From positions 1 through 64,000 of the forward strand of contig NZ_POTY01000008.1 of assembly GCF_003236315.1 (NCBI RefSeq): a DNA stretch of 64,000 nucleotides. Reading direction: 5' to 3'. How positions within the stretch are numbered: the stretch's first letter is position 1; every line of letters begins with the position of its first letter. Positions 51,712-60,616 of this stretch are shown in pieces. The position numbers and the translations under genes were made by a program. Under the pieces are notes generated by a model. It saw only the letters and a program-made list of their open reading frames with translations. It was not told the origin of the DNA and made no database searches. Origin of the DNA: Micromonospora craterilacus. GTDB taxonomy: Bacteria; Actinomycetota; Actinomycetes; Mycobacteriales; Micromonosporaceae.

Positions 51712-52667
51712 GGCAGTTGACCGCCCGCGCCACCGGTGGCGTGCGCGACCTCACACCCGGGCCCCCGGGGCTGTGGCCCGATCAGCTGCGGAGCGGTGCC
51801 GACCATGGCCCGGGTCGTTTCCCGGGCGACGGCATGGTGGTGCTGTGGTTCGGCGTACCGGGTGAGGCCGATCACCGAGGCGAGCGTGACCAGGAAGCCG
51901 ATTCCGGCCAGCCACTCCCGGCCCGGCCAGATCTTGTCGTTGAGCAGCAGCAGGCCGACGATCGCGGCGGGCACCGCGCCGGCGGCGTCCATGGCGGCCA
52001 CCGCCGCCGTGGTGGAACCGCGCTGCATCGCCAGCCCGAGCAGCAGCTGGCCGACGACGGAGTGGCCGACGAGCAGGTAGAGCAGCGGGTCGGCGAGGAA
52101 CGCGTCCCAGCTCGACGCGGAGGCCAGCGGCCGGGCGGCCACCGCGGCGGCGGAGAAGGCCAGCCCGGCGAGTGCGCCGAGCGCCACCGAGCCGGGCGCG
52201 CCGTGCAGCCGGACCGCGAAGAAGCCCAGCACCGCGATCACCGCGAGGGTCGCCAGCAGGACGATCATCCCCGCGGTGCCGAGCTGTTTCGACGGTGCCG
52301 GCCGCGCGGAGAGCACCAGCGCGGTGATCCCGGCGAAGAGCAGCAGCAGCAGCGCGACCTCGGCCACCGGCAGCCGCCACTTCAGCACCAGTACGCCGAG
52401 GATGGCGGTGACGCCCAGCCCGGCGGCCACGCTCGCCTGCACCAGGAACAGCGGCAGGTCCCGTCGGGCCAGGAAGGCCAGCACGAACCCGCCCACCTGG
52501 CAGACCAGCCCGACCAGGTAGGTGCGGTGCCCGGCCAGGCGGAGCAGCAACCCGGGGTCGAAGGTGTGGTGCACGGTGGTGCGGGCGGCGGCGACCGACT
52601 GCAACAGGTTGGCGACACCGTACGCGACGATCATCGCCGCCAGGAAACACCAACCCGAGGTAGCCAC
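51666..52667 (-). CDS. DMT-superfamily-like transporter
   Basis: A 333-residue protein with nine to ten hydrophobic helices, from WCFLAAMIVAYGVANLL to WLAGIGFLVTLASVIGLTRYAE. Two repeated five-helix units suggest the drug/metabolite transporter fold. GTG 52667 is six bases after TATCCT (leaderless). The 45-residue hydrophilic C-terminus runs 46 bases into the convergent glycosyltransferase gene. Confidence 0.75.
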   Translation of the reverse strand: MATSGWCFLAAMIVAYGVANLLQSVAAARTTVHHTFDPGLLLRLAGHRTYLVGLVCQVGGFVLAFLARRDLPLFLVQASVAAGLGVTAILGVLVLKWRLPVAEVALLLLLFAGITALVLSARPAPSKQLGTAGMIVLLATLAVIAVLGFFAVRLHGAPGSVALGALAGLAFSAAAVAARPLASASSWDAFLADPLLYLLVGHSVVGQLLLGLAMQRGSTTAAVAAMDAAGAVPAAIVGLLLLNDKIWPGREWLAGIGFLVTLASVIGLTRYAEPQHHHAVARETTRAMVGTAPQLIGPQPRGPGCEVAHATGGAGGQLPQAASTGLRRPTTRS

Positions 52668-52693
52668 CTGGCGAGGATAGAGGCTACCCGGCG

Positions 52694-53497
52694 TCAGCGC
52701 GCGGCCGGCTGACCGAGCCGGTGGAGGATGTCGGGATGCAGCACGCCGTTGCTGGCGACGGCGCTGTTCTCGGCCCCAGCGGGGGCGGGACGGCCGGCCA
52801 GGTCGGTGAACGTGCCACCGGCCTCGGTCACGATCGGTACCAGTGCGGCCACGTCCCAGAGCGACAATTCGGGTTCGATCATCACGTCCAGCGCGCCCTC
52901 GGCCAACAGCATGTAACCGTAGAAGTCGCCGTAGGCCCGGCTGCGCCAGGTGTCCCGCATCAGCTGGAGCACCGGCTCCAGCCGGCCGGCGTCCTCCCAG
53001 CCGCCCAGCGAGGAGTAGCAGAGGCTCGCGTCGGCCAGCTCCGTCACCCCGGAGACCCGGATCGGCTCGCCCCGGGACGCGTCCGGGCCGGCGTACGCCC
53101 CGGTGCCGCGCGCCGCCCACCAGCGGCGGCCCAGCGCCGGCGCGGAGACCAGCCCGGCGACCGGCCGGCCGTCCTCCAGCAGCGCGATCAGGGTGGCCCA
53201 GATCGGCACCCCCCGGACGAAGTTCTTGGTGCCGTCGATCGGGTCCACCACCCACTGCCGCGTGCCGGCCGCCGGTGTCGCGCCGTACTCCTCGCCGAGC
53301 AGGCCGTCGTCCGGCCGGTGCTCGGCCAGCAGGGCGCGGATCGCACGTTCCACCGCGGTGTCCGCGTCGGAGACCGGGGTCAGGTCGGGCTTCGACTCGA
53401 CCCGCAAGTCGAGCGCGCGGAACCGGGCCGCCGAGATCGCGTCGGCGGCGTCGGCGAGCCGGTGGGCGAGGGCGAGGTCGTCGGCGTACCCGGTCAT
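52694..53497 (-). CDS. hisN: Histidinol-phosphatase, inositol monophosphatase family
   Basis: A 267-residue IMPase-fold enzyme. Metal-site motifs: GEEYGA (Glu), VVDPIDGTKNFVRGVP (DPIDGT) and WDVAAL. The FVRGVPIWATLIAL and RAYGDFYGYMLLAEG segments match actinobacterial HisN, which dephosphorylates histidinol phosphate. ATG 53497 follows TACGGT by seven bases (leaderless). Close to rsgA-aroA, on the same strand. Confidence 0.88.
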   Translation of the reverse strand: MTGYADDLALAHRLADAADAISAARFRALDLRVESKPDLTPVSDADTAVERAIRALLAEHRPDDGLLGEEYGATPAAGTRQWVVDPIDGTKNFVRGVPIWATLIALLEDGRPVAGLVSAPALGRRWWAARGTGAYAGPDASRGEPIRVSGVTELADASLCYSSLGGWEDAGRLEPVLQLMRDTWRSRAYGDFYGYMLLAEGALDVMIEPELSLWDVAALVPIVTEAGGTFTDLAGRPAPAGAENSAVASNGVLHPDILHRLGQPAAR

Positions 53498-53597
53498 GCC
53501 GGACACCGTAGCGACGCCGGTGCCGGCCCGACGCCGCGGGCCGGCCGGCGGTGCGGGCCGAGGCCGGGGGCCGGCGGTGCGGTGCGGGCGGGTCGGC

Positions 53598-54671
53598 TCA
53601 CTCCGGGCGTCCGCGCGGGTCGGCCTCGCCGCGCGGGTCGGTCTCGCCGGCCCGGGAGGCCAGCAAGCGGCGGTACGAGGCCAGCCGGCGCGGGTCCGCC
53701 CGGCCCTGCGTGACCCAGGCGTCCAGCGCGCAGTCGGTCTCGTCGGGGGTGTGCGGGCAGTTCGCCGGACAGTCGACGGTGGCCTCGACCAGGTCCGGGA
53801 AGCCGTGCAGCAGGCTCTCGGCCGAGACGTGTGCCAGCCCGAAGCTGCGTACGCCGGGGGTGTCCACGATCCAGCCCGGATCGTCCTGCGCGCCGGGCAG
53901 GGCGGGCAGCCGCAGCGCGACCGCGCTGGTCGAGGTGTGCCGGCCCCGGCCGATCGCGCTGACCGTGCCGACCGCCCGGTCGGCCTCCGGAACCAGGCGG
54001 TTGACCAGCGTCGACTTGCCGACGCCGGAGTGCCCGACGAGCACCGAGAGCCGCCCGGCGAGCAGGCTGCGCAGGGCGTCCAGCGCCGAGTCCGGCCGGA
54101 TGAGCACGTACGGCAGCTCCAGCTCGGTGTAGTAGTCGAGCACCGCCTCCGGGCCGGCCAGGTCGGCCTTGGTCAGGCAGAGCAGCGGCTCGATGTCCGC
54201 GTCGTACGCGGCCACCAGGCAGCGGTCGATGAACCCGGTGCGCGGCGGCGGGTCGGCCAGCGCGCTGACGATCACCAACTGGTCGGCGTTGGCGACCACC
54301 ACCCGTTCCAGCCGCCCCTCGGCGGTGCTGGCATCGTCTTCGGCGGTGCGCCGCAGCACGGACCGACGCGGCTCGATCCGGACGATCCGGGCCAGCGCCC
54401 CGGGCGCCCCCGAGGTGTCGCCGACCAGGCCGACCCGATCGCCGACCACCACGGACTTGCGCCCCAGCTCGCGGGCGCGCATCGCGGTGACGGTGCGGAC
54501 GTCCGGTCCGGCTCCGGCCAGCACGCAGGTGTACCGTCCCCGGTCCACCGCGATGACGAAGCCGTCCCTCGCGTCGGCGTGCTGGGGCCGGGTGCGGGTA
54601 CGCGGACGCGAGGACTTCCCGGGCCGGACCCGGACGTCGTCCTCGTCGTACTCCCGCCGCCTGGTCGCCAG
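53598..54671 (-). CDS. rsgA: Ribosome small-subunit-dependent GTPase A, probable CTG start
   Basis: A circularly permuted GTPase assisting 30S maturation. OB fold, then LTKAD (G4), VLVGHSGVGKSTLVNRL (P-loop), GRGRHTS switch, DTPGVRSFG (G3) and a zinc domain DCPANCPHTPDETDC. The frame is open upstream to a stop at about 54700 and holds the family N-terminus REYDEDDVRVRPGKSSRP, which would be lost with the first ATG/GTG/TTG-type start (GTG 54548). CTG at 54671 has GGAAGGGG five bases upstream and gives the expected 357 residues. Next to aroA as in mycobacteria. Confidence 0.85.
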   Translation of the reverse strand: MATRRREYDEDDVRVRPGKSSRPRTRTRPQHADARDGFVIAVDRGRYTCVLAGAGPDVRTVTAMRARELGRKSVVVGDRVGLVGDTSGAPGALARIVRIEPRRSVLRRTAEDDASTAEGRLERVVVANADQLVIVSALADPPPRTGFIDRCLVAAYDADIEPLLCLTKADLAGPEAVLDYYTELELPYVLIRPDSALDALRSLLAGRLSVLVGHSGVGKSTLVNRLVPEADRAVGTVSAIGRGRHTSTSAVALRLPALPGAQDDPGWIVDTPGVRSFGLAHVSAESLLHGFPDLVEATVDCPANCPHTPDETDCALDAWVTQGRADPRRLASYRRLLASRAGETDPRGEADPRGRPE

Positions 54672-54690
54672 GGCCGCCCCTTCCGCTCGC

Positions 54691-55995
54691 TCAGCTCTTG
54701 CCGGTCACCATCGCCGACCATAGTGCCGGGAACTCGGGCATGGTCTTCGAGGTGCACGCCACGTCATCCAACTCGATGCCGGGCACGGCGAGACCGGCCA
54801 CCGCCGCCGCGTGCGCCATCCGGTGGTCGTGGTAGGTGCGGAACACCCCGCCGCGCAGCGGCCGGGGCCGGATCTCCAGGCCGTCGGGCGACTCGGTGAC
54901 GTCCGCGCCCAGCGCGGTGAACTCGTGGGTCAGCGCGGCCAGCCGGTCGGTCTCGTGCCCACGGATGTGACCGACCCCGGTGAACACCGAGGGGGAGTCG
55001 GCCAGCATCGCCAGCGCGGTCAGCGCCGGGGTCAGCTCGCTGACGTCCGACAGGTCGGCGTGCAGGCCGCGTACCGTCCCGGTGCCCCGCACGGTGAGCC
55101 CCTCGGTGGTGAGCGTGACCTCGGCACCCATCTGTTGCAGCAGCGAGCGGAGCCGCTCCACCGGCTGGGCGCTGCCGCGCGGCGGCCAGCCCTGCAGGGT
55201 CACCTCACCGCCGGTGACCAGGGCGGCGGCGAAGAACGGCACCGCGCCGGAAAGGTCCGGCTCGATCTCCCAGCCGCGCCCGGTCAGCGGGCCCGGCTCG
55301 ACCACCCAGACGTCGGGGGTGCTGTCGTCGACCGCCGCACCGGCGGCCCGCAGCATCTGCACGGTCATCCGCAGGTGGGGCGCGGAGGGCACGGGCGGGC
55401 CGACGTGCCGGACCACCACACCGCGGTCGAAGCGGGGCGCGGCCAGCAGCAGCCCCGAGACCAGCTGGCTGGAGGCGGAGGCGTCGATCACCACCTCGCC
55501 GCCGGTGACCCGACCGGCGCCCTGGACCACCAGCGGCAGGCTGCCGGGCCCGGTGGTGTCGATGCGTACCCCGAGCGAGCGCAGCGCCTCGATCAGCGGC
55601 CCGAGCGGCCGGGTGCGGGCGTGCGGGTCGCCGTCGAGGGTGACCTGCCCCTCGGCCAGCCCCGCCACCGGGGGTACGAAGCGCATGATCGTGCCGGCGA
55701 GCCCCACGTCGACGTGCGCCGGGCCGACCAGCCGGTGCGGGCGCACCAGCCAGCGCTCGTCGTCGGCGATCGACACGTGTGCGCCCATCGCCCGCAGCCC
55801 CGCGGCCATGAGTTCGGTGTCCCGGGCGCGCAGCGGTTTGGCCAGCGTCGAGGGGCCGGTGGCCAACGCACTGAGCACCAGGGCCCGGTTGGTCATCGAC
55901 TTGGAGCCGGGCAGGCGCAGCGACGCCGTCACCGGATCGCTGGCCGTCGGTGCGGTCCACGGCTGTAGCGGCCGGGTCGCGGTCAGGTTCCCCAC
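54691..55995 (-). CDS. aroA: 5-enolpyruvylshikimate-3-phosphate synthase
   Basis: A 434-residue EPSP synthase. LPGSKSMTNRALVLSAL binds shikimate phosphate, LAGTIMRFVPPVAGL is the LxGTxxR loop (here with Ile and Phe at positions 97-102 equivalents), and DHRMAHAAAVAG the C-terminal motif. It performs the sixth shikimate step. GTG 55995 lies six bases after CAGAAT on the minus strand. It precedes rsgA by 20 bases. Confidence 0.95.
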   Translation of the reverse strand: MGNLTATRPLQPWTAPTASDPVTASLRLPGSKSMTNRALVLSALATGPSTLAKPLRARDTELMAAGLRAMGAHVSIADDERWLVRPHRLVGPAHVDVGLAGTIMRFVPPVAGLAEGQVTLDGDPHARTRPLGPLIEALRSLGVRIDTTGPGSLPLVVQGAGRVTGGEVVIDASASSQLVSGLLLAAPRFDRGVVVRHVGPPVPSAPHLRMTVQMLRAAGAAVDDSTPDVWVVEPGPLTGRGWEIEPDLSGAVPFFAAALVTGGEVTLQGWPPRGSAQPVERLRSLLQQMGAEVTLTTEGLTVRGTGTVRGLHADLSDVSELTPALTALAMLADSPSVFTGVGHIRGHETDRLAALTHEFTALGADVTESPDGLEIRPRPLRGGVFRTYHDHRMAHAAAVAGLAVPGIELDDVACTSKTMPEFPALWSAMVTGKS

Positions 55996-56098
55996 AGCTA
56001 CATTCTGCCGTGTCCGGGCGGTGAGTGGCCGATGCCGTCGAGGCCACTCCCGGTGGACGGGACAGCCGGACGGCCGGCGGCGCGCTAGCGTGTGCGGC

Positions 56099-56809
56099 AT
56101 GTGCGGGAGGTACGCCACGACCCGGAGCGCCGGTGACCTGAGCGGCCTGTTCGAGTCCGCCGACGAGACCGGCGGCCGGCTCGTCGCCGACCACAACGTC
56201 GCGCCGACCGACCCGGTGCCGCTGGTGCGGGTGAGCTCCGAAGGGCACCGCGCGCTCTCGCTCGGCCGCTGGGGGCTGGTGCCCGGGTGGTCCCGGTCGC
56301 CGGGCGGTGCCGCCCGCATGATCAACGCCCGGGCCGAGACGGTCGCCACCAGCCGGGCGTACGCCCCCGCCTTCGCGCGCCGCCGGTGCCTGGTTCCCGC
56401 CGACGGCTGGTACGAGTGGGTCCGCCAACCGGGCGGGGCGAAGCAGCCGTTCTACATGACTCCGCTGGACGGCTCGGTGCTCGCCTTCGCCGGCATCTGG
56501 TCGGTCTGGGACGGTCCCGCCGGCCCGTTGTTGACCTTCAGCGTGGTGACCACCGACGCGCTCGGCGAGCTGGCCGAGGTCCACGACCGGATGCCGCTGC
56601 TGCTGCCGCCCGACCGGTGGGCGACCTGGCTGGGCGCGGCCGGTGATCCGGCCGAGCTGCTCGCCCCGCCCCCGCTCGACTGGCTCGCCGGCCTGGAGGT
56701 CCGACCGGTGGGGCCGGCAGTGGGTGACGTCCGCAACGACGGCCCGGAGCTGACCGCCCGGGTGCCGCTGGCACCGCGCGCCGAGCCGGAAGGCATGATG
56801 CTGTTCTGA
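56099..56809 (+). CDS. SRAP/HMCES-type abasic-site DNA crosslinking protein
   Basis: A 236-residue SRAP protein. Residue 2 is the catalytic Cys (MCGRYA), which must be exposed by Met removal; Asn in INARAET, Glu in GWYEW and His in VHDRMPLLL complete the site. It covalently caps abasic sites in single-stranded DNA. TAGCGT seven bases before ATG gives a leaderless mRNA. Divergent from aroA with 100 bases between. Confidence 0.93.
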   Translation: MCGRYATTRSAGDLSGLFESADETGGRLVADHNVAPTDPVPLVRVSSEGHRALSLGRWGLVPGWSRSPGGAARMINARAETVATSRAYAPAFARRRCLVPADGWYEWVRQPGGAKQPFYMTPLDGSVLAFAGIWSVWDGPAGPLLTFSVVTTDALGELAEVHDRMPLLLPPDRWATWLGAAGDPAELLAPPPLDWLAGLEVRPVGPAVGDVRNDGPELTARVPLAPRAEPEGMMLF

Positions 56810-56895
56810 TTACGCGCTGCACATTGTCGGGAGTGATTTGCCGCGGTTGCGGGTGAAAGTTCACTTGTATGTTTTGCCAACTTCCCGGCAGAGTC

Positions 56896-56925
56896 TTGTC
56901 CCCGCGTGGGCAAGTGCGATACAAC
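56896..56925 (+). promoter_or_regulatory. Candidate whiB promoter
   Basis: TTGTCC (56896-56901), 18-base spacer, TACAAC (56920-56925). Short inverted repeats flank it: GTGAA-AG-TTCAC near 56852 and GTCGTTC with GAACGAC near 56947, possible regulator sites. Confidence 0.5.
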
Positions 56926-57005
56926 ACAGCGCCGGTGGTGGGTGTCGTTCGCACAAGGTGAACGACGCTCATCGATATTGCTGGTCCCACGGGGGAGGTG
57001 GGTGG

Positions 57006-57398
57006 ATGACACGGGCGCGTATGCCCCGTCCGCACGAGGTGGCCGCCGCGCGGCGTGATCCGCGACTGCTGCGAGCGCTGCACGAACGGCGACAGGACGA
57101 AGCCTGGCGTACCAGAGGCACTTGCCAGAGTGTCGACCCGGAGACGTTCTTTCCGGCGCCGAACGAACCGGCCGACGCGGCGGTGGCGCTCTGCCGCAGC
57201 TGCGACGTGCAGGGTTCCTGCCTGGCCTGGGCGTTGGAGGTCGGCGACTGTCACGGCGTGTGGGGTGGCACCACTCCACGCGAGCGACGGGCGATGCTGG
57301 TGGCCTGGCGGGGCGAGGTGCAACCCGATCCGGACGCCGCCAGCGAGGCGGGTCCTCCGGTGCGCGACCGACTGCTCACCCTGGTGCCGCTGAGCTGA
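57006..57398 (+). CDS. WhiB family regulator
   Basis: A 130-residue WhiB protein: Cys40, Cys63, Cys66 and Cys72 (GTCQSVDP, ALCRSCDVQGSCLAWAL) bind a 4Fe-4S cluster and GVWGG is at 84-88. A second Cys in GDCHGVWGG is extra. N-terminal 35 residues are basic. GGGGGAGG lies eight bases before the ATG. The subgroup cannot be fixed; there is no AT-hook. It may sense redox or NO together with the nearby SigH system. Confidence 0.9.
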   Translation: MTRARMPRPHEVAAARRDPRLLRALHERRQDEAWRTRGTCQSVDPETFFPAPNEPADAAVALCRSCDVQGSCLAWALEVGDCHGVWGGTTPRERRAMLVAWRGEVQPDPDAASEAGPPVRDRLLTLVPLS

Positions 57399-57475
57399 CC
57401 ACCATCCGGTGACCTGACCGTCGGCGGCAGTCGCCTTCGGCGGGATGTATGGGTGGCGGGCCGCAGAATGGTGGC

Positions 57476-58090
57476 GTGCCGCACGACGACATCATCGGGA
57501 CTCCGCGCGGTCCGGCGCGGGTCGATCTCGACACACCGGTCGGCCCGGCCCGGGCGCTGCTGGCCTTGGGGCATGGCGCGGGCGGCGGAGTTGACGCCCC
57601 CGACCTGCTGGCGCTCCGCGACGGCGCGGTGGCCGCCGGGCTGGTCGTGGCCCGGGTGACCCAGCCGTACCGGGTCGCCGGCCGGCGTGCGCCGGCACCC
57701 GCCGGGCACCTCGACGAGGCGTGGAGCACCGTGCTGGCCGTGCTGCGGGACCGCTGTCCGGGCCTGCCGGTGGTGGTGGGCGGCCGGTCCAGCGGGGCAC
57801 GGGTGGCCTGCCGTACCGCGACCGCCGTGGCCGCCGCCGGGGTGGTGGCGCTCGCCTTTCCGCTGCACCCACCCGGGCGGCCGGAGCGCAGCCGGGCCGG
57901 GGAACTGGCGACCGGCGTACCGACCCTGGTGGTCAACGGCGACCGGGACCCGTTCGGCCTGCCGGAACCGGGGCCGGCGGTGCAGGTGGTGGTCCGTCCG
58001 GGAGAGCGGCACGACCTGCGCGGTGACCCGGCCGGCACGGCCGCCCTGGTGCTCGGCTGGCTGCGCGAGCATGGCTGGGCGCGGGACTGA
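57476..58090 (+). CDS. Alpha/beta hydrolase of the KANL3/Tex30 type
   Basis: A 204-residue hydrolase. [17 protein letters not shown] forms the oxyanion region, [12 protein letters not shown] has the nucleophile Ser, [10 protein letters not shown] the Asp and PGERHDL the His. Compact size matches Tex30/dienelactone-type proteins. GTG lies six bases after CAGAAT, identical to aroA spacing. Followed by two hairpins before sigH. Confidence 0.8.
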   Translation: MPHDDIIGTPRGPARVDLDTPVGPARALLALGHGAGGGVDAPDLLALRDGAVAAGLVVARVTQPYRVAGRRAPAPAGHLDEAWSTVLAVLRDRCPGLPVVVGGRSSGARVACRTATAVAAAGVVALAFPLHPPGRPERSRAGELATGVPTLVVNGDRDPFGLPEPGPAVQVVVRPGERHDLRGDPAGTAALVLGWLREHGWARD

Positions 58091-58190
58091 GCCCTTCGCC
58101 CCCCGGGCGACACGCCGTACCGGCGTCGGGTCGGCCGGGCGTGCGGCGCTGGCGCGTGTCCGCGGGCCGCGCCGGGTCGTTGCACTCGAT

Positions 58191-58280
58191 GATGTCGGCG
58201 GCCCGCTCCGGGCGGCCGACATCGGGCTCCCAGGCCCTTCCTGGTCCCGGCCTCGGGTGTACCCCGTGGCCGGGACCAGG
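58191..58280 (+). terminator. Two consecutive hairpins before sigH
   Basis: First stem 58191-58199 with 58215-58223 (9 bp), second 58240-58252 with 58268-58280 (13 bp, 15-base loop). Together they should stop read-through from the hydrolase gene into sigH. Confidence 0.6.
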
Positions 58281-58293
58281 AACGGGGGCGGCA

Positions 58294-58320
58294 GGAATGT
58301 CCCGGCCCACCAGAGGTGTT
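58294..58320 (+). promoter_or_regulatory. SigH/SigR-dependent autoregulatory promoter
   Basis: GGAAT (58294-58298), 19-base spacer, GTT (58318-58320), the SigR/SigH consensus. It lies 37 bases before the upstream GTG of sigH and would express the long form, as sigRp1 does in S. coelicolor. Confidence 0.85.
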
Positions 58321-58356
58321 GAACCCCTCGGACGACCACTGTGCGAGGGGGGACTG

Positions 58357-59172
58357 GTGCCGACCGAGATCCGGAACCGGGAACGCGACGAGCGGGAGGC
58401 TCGGCAGCTGAGGCAGCTGCTGACCGGCCCGGACTGGCCGGCGGCGGTGCCACCGGTCGAGGTGGCGACGGGCACACCCGTCGGAACCGAATCTTCTGGT
58501 AGGCCCGGACGCGTATCCTCGGCGAGGAAGCATCCGACCCGAGGGGATGTGCGGTTGACCACCGAGAAGACGGACGAGCGCAGGGCCCGGTTCGAGCGGG
58601 ACGCAATGCCATTCGTCGATCAGCTGTACGCGGCCGGCCTGCGGATGACGCGTAACCCGGCGGATGCCGAGGACCTGGTCCAGGAGACCTACCTGAAGGC
58701 GTACGCCGCCTTCCACCAGTTCGAGCAGGGCACGAACCTGAAGGCCTGGCTGTACCGGATCCTGACCAACACCTACATCAACTCCTACCGCAAGCGGCAG
58801 CGCCAGCCGGTGCAGGCGCCGACCGACGAGATCACCGACTGGCAGCTCGCCGAGGCGGAGTCGCACACCTCCAGCGGGCTGCGTTCCGCGGAGACCGAGG
58901 CGCTCGACCGGCTGCCGGACAGTGACGTCAAGGAGGCCCTCCAGCAGCTGCCGGAGGAGTTCCGGCTGGCGGTCTACCTGACCGATGTCGAGGGCTTCTC
59001 CTACAAGGAGGTCGCCGACATCATGGGCACGCCGATCGGTACCGTGATGTCGCGGTTGCACCGCGGTCGTCGTAATCTGCGGAAGCTGCTTGAGGGCTAC
59101 GCCGCGGAGCGCGGTTTCTCCGCCGCGCCGTCGGCCCGGAGTTCGGCTGCTGCCAGTGGCCGGGAGGTGTGA
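58357..59172 (+). CDS. sigH: ECF sigma factor SigH/SigR with two starts
   Basis: The thiol-oxidative-stress sigma factor. Region 2 shows [23 protein letters not shown] and [21 protein letters not shown], region 4 [24 protein letters not shown]. Two starts look real: GTG 58357 (271 residues, GAGGGGGG upstream) and GTG 58549 (207 residues, GAGGGG upstream, with a second TATCCT element at 58513). The short product corresponds to S. coelicolor SigR, the long to the unstable SigR'. The N-terminal extension of 64 residues is low-complexity. The anti-sigma gene follows immediately. Confidence 0.95.
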   Translation: MPTEIRNRERDEREARQLRQLLTGPDWPAAVPPVEVATGTPVGTESSGRPGRVSSARKHPTRGDVRLTTEKTDERRARFERDAMPFVDQLYAAGLRMTRNPADAEDLVQETYLKAYAAFHQFEQGTNLKAWLYRILTNTYINSYRKRQRQPVQAPTDEITDWQLAEAESHTSSGLRSAETEALDRLPDSDVKEALQQLPEEFRLAVYLTDVEGFSYKEVADIMGTPIGTVMSRLHRGRRNLRKLLEGYAAERGFSAAPSARSSAAASGREV

Positions 59173-59173
59173 C

Positions 59174-59461
59174 GTGAGCTGTGGTGACCCGCACGAGACG
59201 CATTGTCGTGAGGTTCTCGCCGAGGTCTACCTCTACCTCGACCTGGAGTGCGCGCAGGAGCGTCGTACGCTGATCCGCCTGCACCTCGACGAGTGCGGCC
59301 CGTGCCTGCGGGAGTACGGCATCGAGCAGGAGGTCAAGGCGCTGGTGGCCCGTTGCTGCGGCAACGAGTCCGCGCCGGACGAGCTGCGCGAGCGGCTGCG
59401 GGTACGGCTGAGCCAGCTGGTTGTCTTCGAGAGCACCGAGTCACGCGAACTGGCCGACTGA
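59174..59461 (+). CDS. rshA: Zinc-containing redox-sensing anti-sigma factor
   Basis: A 95-residue ZAS protein. Cys11, His37, Cys41 and Cys44 (HLDECGPC) occupy exactly the RsrA zinc and disulfide positions, Cys3 is also conserved and KALVARCCG is the C-terminal pair. Oxidation releases SigH. GTG start is two bases after the sigH stop, so the two are made together. Confidence 0.93.
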   Translation: MSCGDPHETHCREVLAEVYLYLDLECAQERRTLIRLHLDECGPCLREYGIEQEVKALVARCCGNESAPDELRERLRVRLSQLVVFESTESRELAD

Positions 59462-59599
59462 GCCGTTCGCCCATCCCGCACGGGGGCCGCCGCGACCTCC
59501 GTCTCCGACGGGATCCGTTCACGGCGACGCCGGTGGCCCGAGTCGGGCCACCGGCGTTCTGCTGACCGGGCCGTGGGCGCGCCACGGCCGGTCGGCCGC

Positions 59600-59674
59600 T
59601 CAGGAGTTGGGGCGCTTGCCGTGGTTGGCGGCGCTCTTCTTGCGGGCCTTCTTCTTACGGGCCTTCTTCGCCAT
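59600..59674 (-). CDS. Ribosomal protein bL37
   Basis: A 24-residue, highly basic protein: MAKKARKKKARKKSAANHGK then RPNS. This is the AURKAIP1/COX24-type small subunit-interface protein of actinobacterial 50S ribosomes. GGAGG lies five bases before the ATG. Easily missed because of its length; it stands alone on the minus strand between rshA and the biotinyl carrier gene. Confidence 0.9.
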   Translation of the reverse strand: MAKKARKKKARKKSAANHGKRPNS

Positions 59675-59876
59675 GCTGACCTCCTCGTGATGGTCGGATC
59701 ACCTGCGCACGACCTCGGCGCCGGTGCACGCACCGGTCCTCCCGGCGCCAGGGTCCGACCTGTTGATGCTAGTGCGGCCGACCTCGGCGGACGGCTGCCG
59801 GGGCCGCTCCTCGCCCACGGGCCGCCGCCGCATGATTGGATACGTCGCAGGCAGTCGCGAGAGAAGGGGCCGGGAG

Positions 59877-60092
59877 ATGGCCGAGGAGATCCGCGCCGAG
59901 ATGGTGGCGAACGTCTGGAAGGTCGTCGCGTCGGCCGGGGACACCGTCTCCGAGGGGGACACGCTGGTGATCCTCGAGTCGATGAAGATGGAGATCCCGG
60001 TGGTCGCCGAGTCCGACGGTGTCGTACAGCAGCTCGCCGTGAACGAGGGCGACGTGGTGCAGGACGGCGACCTGATTGCGGTGATCGGTTGA
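59877..60092 (+). CDS. Biotinyl/lipoyl carrier protein
   Basis: A 71-residue biotin carboxyl carrier-like domain with biotinylation motif ESMKMEI; Lys37 is the attachment site. Equivalent to TB7.3 (Rv3221c), which also sits next to sigH-rshA in M. tuberculosis. GAAGGGG lies upstream. Partner carboxylase not in window. Confidence 0.92.
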   Translation: MAEEIRAEMVANVWKVVASAGDTVSEGDTLVILESMKMEIPVVAESDGVVQQLAVNEGDVVQDGDLIAVIG

Positions 60093-60601
60093 CCGGCCTG
60101 CTGGTCCGGCCGGCCGAGCCGGCCGACTTCGCCGGGGTGGCCCGGCTGACCGTCGCGGCGTACGAGGCCGACGGGCAGCTCAAGGGTGAGCACGGCTACG
60201 CCGCCGTGCTGGCCGACGTGGCCGGCCGGGCGGTGCACGGCGAGATCCTGGTCGCCGCCGACCCGGCCACCGGGCAGCTGCTCGGCTCGGTCACCTTCGT
60301 CCTGCCCGGCACCCGGTACGCCGAGCTGTGCGGCCCGGGCGAGGCCGAGTTCCGGATGCTGGCGGTGGACCCGGCGGCGCAGGGCCGGGGCGCGGGCGCG
60401 GCGCTGGTCGAGGCGTGCGTCGCGCGGGCGACCGAGCTGGGCTGCACGGCCCTGCTGATCTGCGTACGCGACGGCCACGCCGAGTCGGCCCACCGGCTCT
60501 ACCGCCGCCGCGGCTTCGTCCGCGTCCCGGAGCAGGACTGGACGCCGCTGCCCGGGGTCGACCTGCTCGCCCTCCGCCTGGCCCTCACCGCAGCGCCCTA
60601 G
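60089..60601 (+). CDS. GNAT family N-acetyltransferase
   Basis: A 170-residue GNAT domain: FRMLAVDPAAQGRGAGAALVEACVARA contains the acetyl-CoA loop (QGRGAG), then SAHRLYRRRGFVRVPE. TTG 60089 overlaps the carrier stop (TTGA), suggesting coupling, though no ribosome site is clear. Substrate unknown. Confidence 0.8.
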   Translation: MTGLLVRPAEPADFAGVARLTVAAYEADGQLKGEHGYAAVLADVAGRAVHGEILVAADPATGQLLGSVTFVLPGTRYAELCGPGEAEFRMLAVDPAAQGRGAGAALVEACVARATELGCTALLICVRDGHAESAHRLYRRRGFVRVPEQDWTPLPGVDLLALRLALTAAP

Positions 60602-60616
60602 GGCCTGCGGTGCGGC

